A DNA stretch of 64,000 nt from Armillaria gallica (lineage: Eukaryota; Basidiomycota; Agaricomycetes; Agaricales; Physalacriaceae), in assembly GCA_037576215.1 (NCBI GenBank), contig JBANDB010000009.1:2108001-2172000 (forward strand). Reading direction: 5' to 3'. Below, piece after piece: positions 22,182 to 33,561 of this stretch. The translations under genes were made by a program, and so were the position numbers. Position 1 is the stretch's first letter. Every line of letters begins with the position of its first letter. The notes under the pieces were generated by a model, which was not told the origin of the DNA, ran no database searches, and saw nothing but the letters and a program-made list of their open reading frames with translations.

Positions 22182-24443
22182 ATGCAGTTCAGCAAGGGCC
22201 TACATGCATTTCTGTATGCTGCTACATTATCTCGCGTCCAGATCCCTACATATTCGCAATTCGTTCTCGATACATTTACCTGCCAGCGCCAGGTTCCTTT
22301 CCGTCACCTCTCATCGCGCGTGCAAGCGGAAATTCAAACCTTCCGTTGAACAGACTGCCATTGTCAATCATCTGAAGACGCACAATGTCATGGTTTCTGC
22401 CCGTCCGGGTGCAGGAAAAACGGCGACTGCAGAGGCTGTTGCGCAGGCCAATCCCAACACTCCAATAGTTGTGGTCACGTACTCGAAGCGGTTGCAATTG
22501 GATACTCAACGTCGCTTTCAGAGTTACCCCCTCGTCGACATCTTCACTTTTCATGGGCTGGCATCGCGCTTATTTGGAACTATCATCTACAACGACACCA
22601 TTTTCGCTGACGTGCGAAGGTCAACAATACCTCCGGTGTGGATTGACATCTCACGATATGAAATTGTCATTCTAGACGAACCGCAGGATCTCACGGAGAA
22701 CCTGTATTGGCTTACTTGCGTATTTATCACCTTCCTAACGCAAGTAAGTGGTCGGTCCCCTCAGCTCCTCGTATTAGGCGATTCACGGCAGGCCATCTAC
22801 GACTTCCGTGGGGCTGACCAATGATACCTAGAGCTATCATCCGACATTCTATCTACCGTATCACCGCATCAATGGAGGAGCGCTCAACTCAGCCAGAGCT
22901 TTCGTCTTTCTTACCAAACGGCTGATTTCGTTAACAATGCGTTTCTTGCTGGAGAGCCTTACATACAAGGTTCTCACACAGGTCCTAAACCACTCTACAT
23001 ACACGGTAACCTTGATCGCACTGCCGAAATCCTAGAACATATCTATCCCCTCATTCGAGAACATGGACACGAAAACACTGCTATCCTCGCTCCATTCCTT
23101 CGCTTCAATGTGGTCGTCAAACGCATCGTCAACATACTGTGGGAAAAGTACAAATTTCCAGCTGCACATGTGGTGTCTGATGACCAGATGGGGCTCGACG
23201 ACGATGTTACCCGTGGAAAGATTACTCCATCCACATATCACTAATTCAAGGGGAGCGAGCGCGATCTTGTCATCGTGCTGGGAGTTGATGCCTCGTATTT
23301 TAATCTGGCACCCCAACTACCGGATGATCGTTGTCCAAATGCAACTTTTGTTGCCCTCACTCGTGCCAGAAAGCAGCTCGTGGTCCTCCACTCCCACGAG
23401 GAACCCCAGATGCCATTTGTCGATTGGGCAGCCATTAAAAGTGGTGCAGATGTTGTTAACATAGAGGATGAACCACCCCGGGCGCAATACAAACCGGGAC
23501 GGCCTTCTCGTTTGGACACAATTTTACCCGAGAGAATCAATGTCACGGCCACAATAAGATATGTACGGGAGGAAGCTCTTGACAGAATTGTTCAACTCCA
23601 TCTGGACATTCAGAAGGTCCAGTCGCCTCTGCCTTCCTTCTGCTGGATCGATGCGCCTGATAAGGTGCGCACGGACCGCGTGAAGAACCATTGGGAGCCT
23701 GTGAACGACGTCAACGGCCTCATCGTCACTCTTGATTTCGAATATTGGCTGACAGGGAAGGTGGCTGTATTCTTGAATGGCACGCAGATGGAGCATATCC
23801 TGGCAAATAAAACGTTGGAGGATGATACCCTTCGTGCCGTATGGCTATCGAAGAAGGCTATACGGTATGACGCGTATGCTTCGGGTTTCAAATCTCGTTG
23901 GCGTCAGATGGTGGATAAGCGCAACAGATTTGACTGGATGGTTCGCTACCTTGCGGTATCTACTCAACGTCTTTCAGAGCAATTCTCAGAATACAGCCGT
24001 TCTGGGCTTGCCAAAGACCTTACTATGGAGGTACCGCTGCAACAACAACTGAGTATGGGCGATCAGACTACGACCCTGACAGGCAGGGCAGACATGATTC
24101 ATTCGAGGAGGAAAGGGCGGGACGTGGCGATTTGGGAAGTCAAATTTGTAACGGCGCTTTCCCACGAACATGTCGTTCAGGTGGTTATCTATGGCTATCT
24201 GTGGGCTATGGCCAATCAAAAGCAACCATTTCCCGCCTCGTTCTTTACAATGTAAAAAATAACGAGAAATGGGAAGTCGACACGACTCTTGTCTGTGCAA
24301 AGCAGGTCATCGAGGAGGTTTTACAGATCAAATACACCGTGAATAAGCAAAAGTGTGTCAATGAATTTTTGAAAGAGCGTGCAGATGATCGGGAGGAAGT
24401 GGCGCAGCTGTTGAGTGGGATCCCCGATTCTTTCCGAAAGTAG
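22182..24443 (+). pseudogene. UvrD-like SF1 helicase with RecB-type nuclease tail, broken
   Basis: The order of motifs is that of a UvrD/Rep helicase: Walker A (SARPGAGKTATAEAVA), motif Ia (VVVTYSKRLQ), FTFHGLASR, Walker B (EIVILDEPQDLTENLYWL), motif III (LLVLGDSRQAIYDFRGAD), LSQSFRLS, a TYH motif followed by FKGSERDLVIVLG, and motif VI (FVALTRARKQL). The C-terminal 250 residues carry a PD-(D/E)XK nuclease signature: GRAD (Asp codon 24091-24093), WEVK (Glu 24136, Lys 24142) and a later QVVIYGYLW. Breaks: an in-frame TGA at 22822-22824, an in-frame TAA at 23242-23244 and a one-base loss in the A4 run near 24218-24221. The first exon (from 22182) probably joins through a 43-base intron ending at 22327. 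Both stops fit C-to-T changes of CGA and CAA. About 750 residues when unbroken. Confidence 0.74.
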
Positions 24444-25362
24444 AGAGGACAGAGAGGGTCAAGGGCTCCGCGACCAATCACCCACCATAGGCTGTTGGCA
24501 GGGGCTATTCGGTCCAGTTAATTTTGTGTGCTCGATCTTCTGAGCCAAATCCTTGTTTCCTGACCTGCTTCGCCGGATTACATGTCTTCGCCGCTGGAGT
24601 ATTTTGTTATGTAGGAGCTGTTCTCATTGTTCTCCTTATCCCCCAATCTCCGTTACATCCCAGTACGTCTTCAATGTCTGTTCGTTGTCTGTACTGATGA
24701 ACCTGACTATACTTCAGGACACTTTTCCCAAACCGAGCTTTAGACAATCAAGCGCGTATCTAACGTCCGTTTGTCGCTCCCTACCGAATACCTTTTCCTG
24801 TTCACATCTGGATTTTGATGCTCGTCAACGACACGGTCTAGCTGCTCGGCAACAACGCTTCGCGTTCCCTGTTTTTTGTGCTCCCCACTCAGTGTCCCCA
24901 ATATTCATGTCTTTGATCCTCCCCAAGCTTCCTTGTCATTTATCCCGCTTGTTATTGGAGGAGGATGTCCCTGGTACAGACGATAGACGGTTTACTGGTT
25001 CGTATCCATGGTACTATGATGCTCTGTATTTTCAGGATTTCTTCTCGACGTCTTCTCATCGATTTGTGGTATCTCGCTGTGGTATGAACAGTACTTCATG
25101 TTTTATTTGGCTGGAAGTGTGTGCGTGTTAATTGTATCGAAGGGGTTTTCATATTGTTGAAATTTCATTGAGAACAAAAGAATTTGCCAACAGAAAACTT
25201 TCAATGAGTCTGAATGATTCCAGGCGCCCGTGAGCACGGTCATGAACAGCGCAATACTGTCGGGATCTTTATGATGAAAGGACAGCACTGGATGGTTTTG
25301 AGGGGATCACACGATGACTTCCCAGGTCCCGGATATATTTCGCGAAGCTCGTACCGGAGTAA
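24444..25362. other. Intergenic stretch, no gene recognised
   Basis: About 900 bases after the helicase remnant. A 192-codon frame at 24553-25131 is Ser-, Phe- and Cys-rich with no motif and looks like chance. The stretch ends at the sharp left border of the GH16 fragment. Confidence 0.35.
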
Positions 25363-25915
25363 GCTCTGGTATGTCCTACGAGCGGTGGCGGATCTCACTT
25401 TCATCGTCATCAAATCTAACATCATAAACTAGACAGTCAAGATGAAGTTGACATTGAAATTCTTGGCGGCGACATTGATCATTGGCAAACGAATTTCTTC
25501 GCGACGCCGCCTGGTTCACAACCCATATATGGCAAATTTGGAGGCACTCATGGCTATAATGACAGTGACGCGTCCAGTAACCATACGTGCATCATTGACT
25601 GGAATCAGAACAGGATATCCTGGTCCGTGGATGGGGATGAGGTGCGGAACGTACAGAAAAGTGAGCTCTCACTGCCGTTTTGCGTGACTTGCTTTAACGA
25701 ATCCATCACAAAGGATTCCACGATTGGCGGGCAGACGTATTATCTGACACATAATAATATGAGAATGCACATGGGCATTTGTGATGCTAGTAGTGAAACT
25801 TCCTGGGCTAAAGGGCGCACCGAGTAATATTGGGTAATATCAGAACGCTTATTTATAGCGTGAAAGTAGAATGCTGGGTCGTTCGGCAGTAAATACGCTT
25901 CATATATTAAGACTA
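25363..25915 (+). pseudogene. 3' fragment of the GH16 copy 2 gene
   Basis: From the GCTCTGG at 25363 to about 25915 the sequence is a close copy of 20505 to about 21062. It holds the last 7 bases of exon 2, intron 2, exon 3, intron 3 and exon 4. Exons 1 and most of 2 are absent. Introns are kept, so it arose by DNA duplication, not through RNA. The DEVDIE site and GGDIDHWQTNFF remain. Damage: Trp to Cys in the WDAS block (GICDAS), loss of about 16 bases after WAKG, and loss of the final stop (TAG to TGG). It has no promoter or start of its own and is not expected to make an enzyme. Confidence 0.83.
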
Positions 25916-25996
25916 GGCGCGGCTATATATGTATGTGGGTGATGATCGACAGCAATTGTCACAGTGCTATGCTGAGTCTATGTCTAATCTCTACGT

Positions 25997-27396
25997 TCAA
26001 ACCTGCCCTTTGGAGGAACTGACTGTCTCGACATCTTTGACATCACTATCACCCATTGGAACATGGATGGCCCCAGAGTCACCGTGAACTTCTCGAGATA
26101 CCGAGATGTTGATAGTGCGCGGTCTATTAGCAGCCCTACTTGACGATGATATAGGTCCCATAGAATACATGTTGTCTGATTCGCTGAATGTTTGAGTGAC
26201 TATGCGTCTCCTAGAATTGAGAACCTGCAAAGTGGATATATGTCATGACATCGGCCGTCAAGATATCATCGTCCTTACCACAAGCAAACTATTTGCGTAG
26301 AGCTTCGATAACATCATTGCGGTGCAGAGATGCCAATTTTGGTCCCGGTACTTGAGGAACAATATCATGTCCAACGTCGCTACTGCAGCAGAGGCAAGGC
26401 CAGTTTCGATGGTGACGACAATGATTCGTGTTAGGAGCGCGTCTGTCCGGTGGAAGCCGGTCTTGGATTTCCGTAGGAAATACACCATGCACCCTGCGAT
26501 GATGATATCACACACCGCCGTTCCCGCGAGCCAGACCTATAAGTCTAAGAGATGAGTTGATGATCATCGATTCTTTATTCAATCGTACCGAAGCAGCTTT
26601 GAATGACTTGGACACTGTCAATGACTCAGTAATAAGTAATATGAAAAAAACGAAGACGATGACACGCACACTCCCTCACATCATCTATGCCTATCACAAT
26701 CACTCCGGTTATTATACCAGCGATGAATTGCATCAAGGAGATCTGCAGAGCTGTAGGTACAACTTCGTACTAAGGAGTTACGCAAGCAACTCACGAAGAC
26801 GATGATTGCAGGAAGCCAGAACGCTTTTGTCAAAAGACGGAGCCGCCATGCATAGAATGATTGCGCTACGAAGCTCACTAAAGAGGATAAACGATCGGAA
26901 ACATATGAGCCGCAGAATTTTACTCACTCAAAGACCCAAATATTGGCAAGGTCAGCCAGATATAGCCGACCCGCAGAAGTGCGCTCGGTGTGCCCCACTG
27001 CGAACAGAACGTTATGAACGCGTCATGGGTCACCAAGATTGTCTGAACAATTTCGAGAACAAACGCGAACGCGACAAGACCCCGAATTATAGGTCTGTCC
27101 GAGGAATAATTTAAATAGTAAAAATCTAGTAAACACTCAGAAGGATCACGCGTGCAACGGCTCTAAAAAACCTACGTATTTGAACCACCAAACACCCGAA
27201 TAGTCCCCAATTCAAAAGGTTGCCTAAAAACTGCAGAATGCACTGAGACGACGTGTACAAGCCTCTCAATTTCCGTCACCTACCACAGCACCGGTTCTAA
27301 TTGAATTGGAATGAGTGACAAGTGAAAGAGGAAACATTAGTTGTGTACTCACAGCACCTCGACATTAGTGGGAATTTCCTCTGAGGAATTCGACAT
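25997..27396 (-). CDS. Seven-helix membrane protein, DUF6534-like
   Basis: Eight short exons read in frame from the ATG at 27396 (MSNSSEEIPTNVEVL) to the stop at 25997. The pattern fits the basidiomycete DUF6534 family of seven-helix plasma-membrane proteins: FLGNLLNWGLFGCLVVQI (helix 1), then RPIIRGLVAFAFVLEIVQTI (helix 2), AQSFYAWRLRLL, WLAGTAVCDIIIAGCMVYFL, the signature KSKTGFHRTDALLTRIIVVT and MLSKLYANSLLVV, and VLNSRR at the start of the cytoplasmic tail. The tail is Ser/Asp-rich. The second exon is only 13 bases and uses a GTAGGT donor. Function of the family is unknown; a receptor-like role is speculation. No frame breaks are needed here, in contrast to several neighbours. Confidence 0.75.
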
Positions 27397-28576
27397 ATTC
27401 ACTACGTGGGGGGAAGCAGAGTCGGCTGGTAGTAATTGGAAAAAGAAAACTTTGTCAAGTTCTGGCTGAGACCTTGTCACATTCCGCTCGGATATCCCTT
27501 GCCGAGGGACTTCATGGACCACGGGTGACGAATTTCCATGTCGACTGGTAGCAATGGGTCCTGAACCTTAAAACTTTGGTCCATCCAGGGTCACGCTATC
27601 TTTTGAATAGTTTTCGACGCGTATAGGTAAATGTGCTGCAATGGCACGCGAAATGAGCACGATCGCATCAAAGAAAGTATCCCATGCCTTCGGCTTCCTA
27701 TGGAAGAGAGTTGTGCATCCTGAGATCCCCACCAATAAGACGGCGTTAGAGTGATTCGAAGTCTCCTATCGGGGTCAGGGATGTACAGTTTGCACCCAAA
27801 ATAGTATGCAATATTTGCGTGACAAATGTGCCATTTCTGATCTGTGAATAAATTTGTATTTCCGTTCTGCAGATCTACAAACATGGAACCCCGACGATTC
27901 CGAGAGTCAGTTAAAAAGTAGGGAGAGAAAAATTGGTGATACATAGTTCACTTTGAAACATATTTTGAGACTTTGTAAAAATTTCACGTAGAAAATGCAG
28001 GCCAACACTTGCGGTGTTTGACTAAAGCGAGCAGGAACTTGTGAGCGAGCACGGCGGACTCGGAGAGAAAAGATCGCGTGCCGCGTGGGCGTGGGAATCT
28101 AGTGCCGCTCCGAGAATGCCGGAGTTACAGCTTCGCTTTTTGCGTCAAGGTAATTACAGCAGATGATGGACAGGTTGATGAACCTGTCTCTCTAAATGAA
28201 AATCCAGAGCATTTGACAATCGCATTATTTAAAAATCGACAGGTTGTACCTCTCCCTACCTCTCCCTGTCGCCACCTGGAATGACCCATGTCGCCAAACC
28301 TATCCTCCCAACCCTCCGCTTTTCTGATTTCTGATTTCTGATGCGATTGCAGGGTCATTTGATCTGTTTCCCTTTGATTCCCGTTGACAAGAATTGGAAT
28401 GCCCATGCTGCGCATGTGGACTAAATTCAGAACTGGCGAAAGGAGTGTGTGAGGGGTTTTCAACCTTTCCCTTTAAATGCGCTTCCGCGGTGCTACATAT
28501 TCGCGGCACGTTGTGTGGTAACCTCTCCCTATCTATCTCTATCACTCTCACGACATTCGCCTCGACTCTGCATACC
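27397..28576. other. Divergent intergenic stretch
   Basis: About 1.2 kb between the start codons of the DUF6534-like gene and the GMC oxidoreductase, so it holds both promoters. A 117-codon minus-strand frame at 27591-27944 has no motif. A short direct repeat of TTCTGAT lies near 28322-28341. Nothing else is recognised. Confidence 0.4.
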
Positions 28577-31500
28577 ATGCCTTTCATCTCTGTGGACGAT
28601 AGTGTATCTCAGTCATACAACTATGTACTTGTTGGTACGTGTCTTGCGAGCGTCTAACCGTCGAATCCAAGCCTCATTTCGCCATATGATCATAGGCGGC
28701 GGGGTATGAGCACTTCATCTCATCGATCACAGGACCTTTTCACCAATGACCCACAGACCGCAGGTTTGACTCTTGCAGCAAGACTTTCAGAAGATCCTTC
28801 GGTATCTGTCCTCGTGCTTGAAGCCGGTGGCTTCAATCCAGGAGATCAGCTGATATGTCAGTTATCTGTACTCTACCTCCCCGAGAAATTGCTAAGTTCA
28901 TCTTCTAGCGCGTCCGGTGCAGTTTGGCGCACAACTCGGACAGGATGCTTACGCCTGGACTTTCAAGACGGTGAGTGACATTGCAACCTGCTAATCATTT
29001 AAATAGCAGCCTCAATGTTCGCGTTTAGGTACCTCAGGAGAATGTTGCTGGAAGACAGGTTGGATGGGATCGGCAAGTGGCATATTTCTCATACTACTCC
29101 CTATCGCTTACTGTCGTGTATTAGAGGCAAAATTCTTGGTGGAAGTTCTGCCATCAACTTTTCTGTTTGGACGAATCCCGCGAAAGGGGACATAGACGGT
29201 ACTATGCCACCTCCTATCAGCACATCACACGCTTGATCTCAGCGTACAGATTGGGAGAAGCTCGGCAACGCCGGTTGGAACTGGGAAAACTTCAGCAAAT
29301 ATCTTTCGAAGGCAATATCGTAAGGTTTCTTCTTTTTATAGGTCGATATTGTCTCATGATCACGTATACATTTATTCAGCATCACTCCGCCAAGCGGCTC
29401 TCCAGCACAGCTTGAACGACGGGGTAGTCTGGAAACTTGGAACTTACCAAAGAACGGTAAGCTGCTTTCTCAGCAACGGCATGGGGCTATGATGTTAATC
29501 TCGACCAACCATTCAAGGTACCCTTCAAATATCTTTTCCGCGCACCCTCCCAGATGTAGATATTCGTTTTCACGAGGTCCATCTTCAGTCAATACCGGTC
29601 GCAATAGCGTACTGACATAATTGTCTCCAGGCCTTGGTCAACTTGGGCGTACCGAAAGCCCCGTTACCGGTTTGTGAGGTTTCAATCGAAAATTCTAGTC
29701 ACTTATAATATACAAATACTTTAGCTTGACGGAGATGTGAGTGCATCTGTACCTGTGTACCTCTCTCTGACCCTTCGCAGCCCCACGGTACCTTCTTCAC
29801 TGGAAATACGTTGAATCCCTTGTCTTATTCGCGCTCTTACTCAACGGTACGGCGTGCTTCCTTCCTGAAGGAGTTGACTCAAACTCGAGTTAGGACTTCT
29901 ATCTTCGAAACTCGGATCGCCCGAATCTATCTATCCTGCTATCCGCATATGCTACCAAAGTGGCATTTTCCGATGCGGAAGGAGACTTGACTGCTACTGG
30001 AGTTGAATTCATCCATGGAGGCAAGTCTTACCTGGTGCGCGCGGATAAGGAGGTGATTTTATGCCTTGGGTAGGTTGCATTATTCGCCATAACATCCTGT
30101 GAAGTAACCATAGTTCAGAGCCCTGAAGACGCCCCATCTTTTGGAGCTGTCGGGAATTGGACGCCCTGATGTATTGAAACAAGCTGGCATCACGCCGAGG
30201 CTTGATCTTCCTGTGGGGGAGAATGTGCAAGAGCATGTGTTTGTGTCGCTAAGCTATGGTCAGTCTTTGATAATGCCACCCTACTTTGAGTCATTAACAC
30301 CGTATCCCAGAATTGAAGGATGGTGTCGCAGACGACACTCTCGATGTCCTTGGTGATGAAGTTGAACGCCAAAAACATATCGATCTTCAGTCCGTTTATG
30401 ACATACCTTTGACATCTGCCGCGCCTTACCATTTATTGCAGCGCTCGTGGCGAGGGAGTCTTCAATATGGGCATCGTCAACTTCGCCTTCCTGCCTCTAA
30501 GTGCGTTGTCACCCCGTTCTGATGCCATATATTCGGCGACCATCAAATCCATCGAGGAGAAGATTGCTCAAGGAAAATATCCTGTCGGAGCTACAGAGAC
30601 CCTCAAAATGCAAATTCAGAAGGTCGAAAGAAACGCCCTAGACTGCGAAATTACAACTATTCCGGGGTTCCTTTCAGGCCCAAGTAAGATCCTCCGATAG
30701 TTACCCCTGCTCCGCTCAATACTTTCTTCAGATCCCCCTAGGCCAGGAAAGAAACATTTCAACATTTTCTGCATGAATAACAGTTTGTTCTCGAGAGGCA
30801 CGGCGGTATGCTCTCTCCCGAAAGATTCTCGATTCACATCTGAGCATATAACAGCATATAACCTCCAGTGATCCCCTGGTGCATCCTGCGTATGATCCCC
30901 GTTACTTCGAAGATGAAGCTGGTAAGAAATGCAAATACAGGAGATTCATTGTTCATCTCAAGATTTTTTCAGATCTCGGAGCCTTAATTGAAACCGTAAA
31001 GTTTGCGCGGAAGGCCTGTCGAACGGCGCCATTCAAAGATGTTCTCGGTGCGACACTCTTATATTTCTTGACCTTTTCACTCATTTCACCTATCAGACGA
31101 GAAGCCAGTAGAAGTCAACCCGGGTCCAAACGTCCAGACTGACGAAGAGATTGGTGGTAATAGATATTCCTATATGAAATGTGTATCTTCTCACCGTGTT
31201 GCTTAGCTTGGATCAAACAGATGCTGACCTCAACTTGGCGTATGTCATAACCCCTAGCAGCTTTAAAATGGAACTCACATACATCACTTGCTATAGACAC
31301 GATAGGAAGCGCCTCGATGCTTCCGAAGGACAAGGGTGGAGTCGTCGACTCCAAACTCAAGGTACCTCTGGTCCATCTCTTGCATGTCAGTGTATTTACA
31401 GTAGAAATTCTAAAGGTCTATGGTACCACCAATCTTCGCATTGCGGATCTATCTATCGCACCCATTCTAGTCGCTGCGCATACCCAATGTAAGTAATCTA

Positions 31501-31641
31501 TCATTGCTCTCTTTTCGTACTTAAATGGTCCACTTAGCGCTCGCATATGGAATTGCTGAGCAAGGTCAGTTTTTTGTTTTCTGAGTCGGCCCTGTACTTA
31601 ATTCCTTCATAGCGGCGGATATCATCAAAGGCTTGCTTTGA
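28577..31641 (+). CDS. GMC oxidoreductase (aryl-alcohol oxidase/dehydrogenase type)
   Basis: A gene of about 15 exons, start ATG at 28577, stop TGA at 31639-31641. GMC enzymes oxidise alcohols or sugars with FAD and supply peroxide or electrons during lignocellulose attack. Landmarks in order: FAD loop VGGGTAGLTLAARLSE assembled over three exons, LVLEAGG, the PROSITE GMC motif region RGKILGGSSAINF, DWEKLGNAGWNWENF, LELSGIG (second GMC signature), HPAYDPRYF, then the catalytic-histidine block TSTWHTIGSASMLPKDKGG, whose His codon is split by an intron, and VYGTTNLRIADLSI. No signal peptide is seen (MPFISVDDSVSQSYNYVLVG), so it may be intracellular. One intron is of the GC-AG class. I did not resolve every exon border between 29500 and 31100. 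Confidence 0.85.
29073..29124 (+). other. GC-AG intron in the GMC gene
   Basis: A 52-base intron starting GCAAGT and ending TTAG. Splicing here joins the exon ending in VGWD to RGKILGGSS through a split Arg codon (CG plus A). No GT donor nearby keeps this frame, and GCAAGT is the usual form of the minor GC donor. Confidence 0.7.
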
Positions 31642-32128
31642 GTTCTTATATTAACTTAAGAGTCACACCATGACGGACGAGACATCGAAAGTCTCGTCAA
31701 TACGAGTTAAGTGAGATGATAACGTGAACAGACCTCAGAAGCGTATCTCAGAATGCCCTACAATTGTATTATATGCCTTCGAGGCTGAAATGAATAGATC
31801 GATAATTGTCAACCGGTGCTGCAGGCCTGAAAATGCATCGGATTTACCTCGTACTTGGCCAAAACGATCTCTGCGAGTCGTTCTTATTATAATGAGCCAC
31901 TGTGAAATGCAAACGGCTACATTACTCATAGATTATAATAATGTAGTCCAAAAATAACAATACAAAGCTCGTAGGTTACACGGTTTCTTGATATCCTTTA
32001 TCATACAACGCGATATTAACAGATATACCCTTAGTCGAGCCTCTGCATGAGCTCTTGTATACGACGATTGTCGAAGCGAGGCCTGTATTTATATCCGCTG
32101 TTAACTTCAGTAGAAGGAAGTAACATGA
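31642..32128. other. Convergent intergenic stretch
   Basis: About 490 bases between the GMC stop (plus) and the stop of the minus-strand membrane gene. AT-rich, no coding signal seen; probably two 3' untranslated regions. Confidence 0.45.
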
Positions 32129-32816
32129 TTAAGACGCACAAAGAATCGTCAAAATCCATCCCAACCCAGCTGCCGCCGAGTCCGCCATACACCATATGGA
32201 CGCTTCTCCGTCTGAAGGTATCTCAAAGTTGCACTGTTGGGGTAGTTGCTCTGTCAGGCATATCGACAGAACTACCATTGACCGAAGATTAGCCGCGCAA
32301 TTGAGTTATATTCAAATGCATACCTAGCCATACGATCGTCAAGGTGGCATAAGATACGAGGTGTGCTTTGGCGCTTGTAAGCGCGTGTCTTGAGTCAGGG
32401 CGGTAGTTGTATGAGAGCCTAGTATATAAGCGAGTCACAACCGAGTGATGAAAAAAGTAAAAAAAATGAGCGACGCACAAGACACTGGCCCATATCCAGT
32501 TGAAAAGGGCGACAAACCCGGCAATGGAGCCGAAGACAACTGGCGAGATGTTCATGAGCACCTTGCGGCACAGAAGTGATAAAATATATCGCATACGTTG
32601 GGCAACATCACCGCTCGCCATCGCCGCGCAGATACCCCATCCTGTTTGCATGAACGCAAGGACAAGAATCCACGCTGGTCGGACACAGTCAGCATGACCA
32701 GACGATCGCTTTTTGAATGCGCTTACAATACAGATGCACCCGAATTTTCGTCGGTTTCGGTAGAGGCACACGACGCGGTCTGTCCCTCTTGTCCTGAGCG
32801 TCGTGTATGGCAACAT
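32129..32816 (-). CDS. Four-helix membrane protein, tandem copy B
   Basis: Hydrophobic segments in order: ILVLAFMQTGWGICAAM, SPVVFGSIAGFVALFNWIWA, LVSYATLTIVWLVLSICL and SAAAGLGWILTILCAS at the C-terminus. A loop before the last helix has spaced Cys (LPQQCNF, WCMAD). A clean intron (GTATGC...GTAG, about 32253-32328 region) joins TIVWL to VLSICLTEQLPQQC. The same layout occurs in copy A just upstream (TIIWL to ALALMLSPQLPYNC). Four helices with a Cys loop suggest a MARVEL- or tetraspan-like protein, but this is by shape only. The start is uncertain: the frame is open from ATG 32816, while a second exon could start at 32674. One internal splice was not resolved. Confidence 0.4.
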
Positions 32817-32898
32817 TGTCGTGAATCGACGTTGTCCTCCTTGAGGACCGGAGGACCAGGTACGTTGTTACACCACCTTGATACAGATCATCAGCGAG

Positions 32899-33561
32899 TT
32901 ACACGATGAGGAAGGGGAAGGCCATACAGAATACGCATATCATGGATGCTAGCGTCACCGATGTTGCATTGAGAGAACACCATTTGTCCTCAGGGGCATC
33001 CGGTGGTGGAGGGATGATTGCGTAGTCGCAATTGTACGGCAACTGAGGGGAGAGCATCAATGCCAGCGCTGAAAATATGGTAAGAGTGATACGTAGACTT
33101 GCGGTGAGGAAACTCACCAAGCCATATAATCGTCAAAAAACCGAGCGAATAAATGTGCGTTATGAACCGCGCAAACAAGTGAGTCGAGTGCGGTTTAGCA
33201 TTGTTAAAAAGCCTGAAGGAATGCATCAGCTGCCATTAATGGGTTCTCTAAAGACCCTAAAGAGCGTACAGAGTGCACATCCACGTTGTCGTGACAACGG
33301 CAAAAAATGTCGTAAAGCTCTCGAAGATGGCTACAAAAAATAAGTGAAGTACAACTGTCGTATTGAAGAAGAAGACTTCGTACTCTGTGTCACCCACGAC
33401 CTCCGATTTGTATCCCTATGAAAAATTGCACCGGTTAAAGCGATGCCAGTCTGTAGTACAGACAATGACAGGATAGTTGCTAGAAGGAAGTATGTTATTT
33501 CGTCGTTATGCGCCGAAGAGAGAGACGCACAGTAGAGTCCGGTTCGTACACTGCGAGACAT
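32899..33561 (-). CDS. Four-helix membrane protein, tandem copy A
   Basis: Starts best at ATG 33561 (MSRSVRTGLYCASLSS). Hydrophobic segments: YFLLATILSLSVLQTGIAL, VVLHLFFVAIFESFTTFFAV, SLGFLTIIWLALALM and ATSVTLASMICVFCMAFPFL. The loop before helix 4 has Cys residues (LPYNCDYAI, KWCSLNA). Introns of about 50 bases with GTGAGT-type donors link the parts. The stop at 32899 may be avoided by a GTGTAAC donor, leading to a charged cytoplasmic tail, so the 3' end is uncertain. It is a tandem paralogue of copy B, same strand, about 80 bases apart. MARVEL-like fold suspected from helix number only. Confidence 0.42.

Noticed and set aside
22743..22832. GTAAGT donor that could splice out the helicase TGA
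   Set aside because: The intron would also remove helicase motif III (LLVLGDSRQAIYDFRGAD), so it cannot be the functional form.
24553..25131. 192-codon plus-strand frame
   Set aside because: Composition typical of chance frames in pyrimidine-rich DNA; no domain or conserved block.
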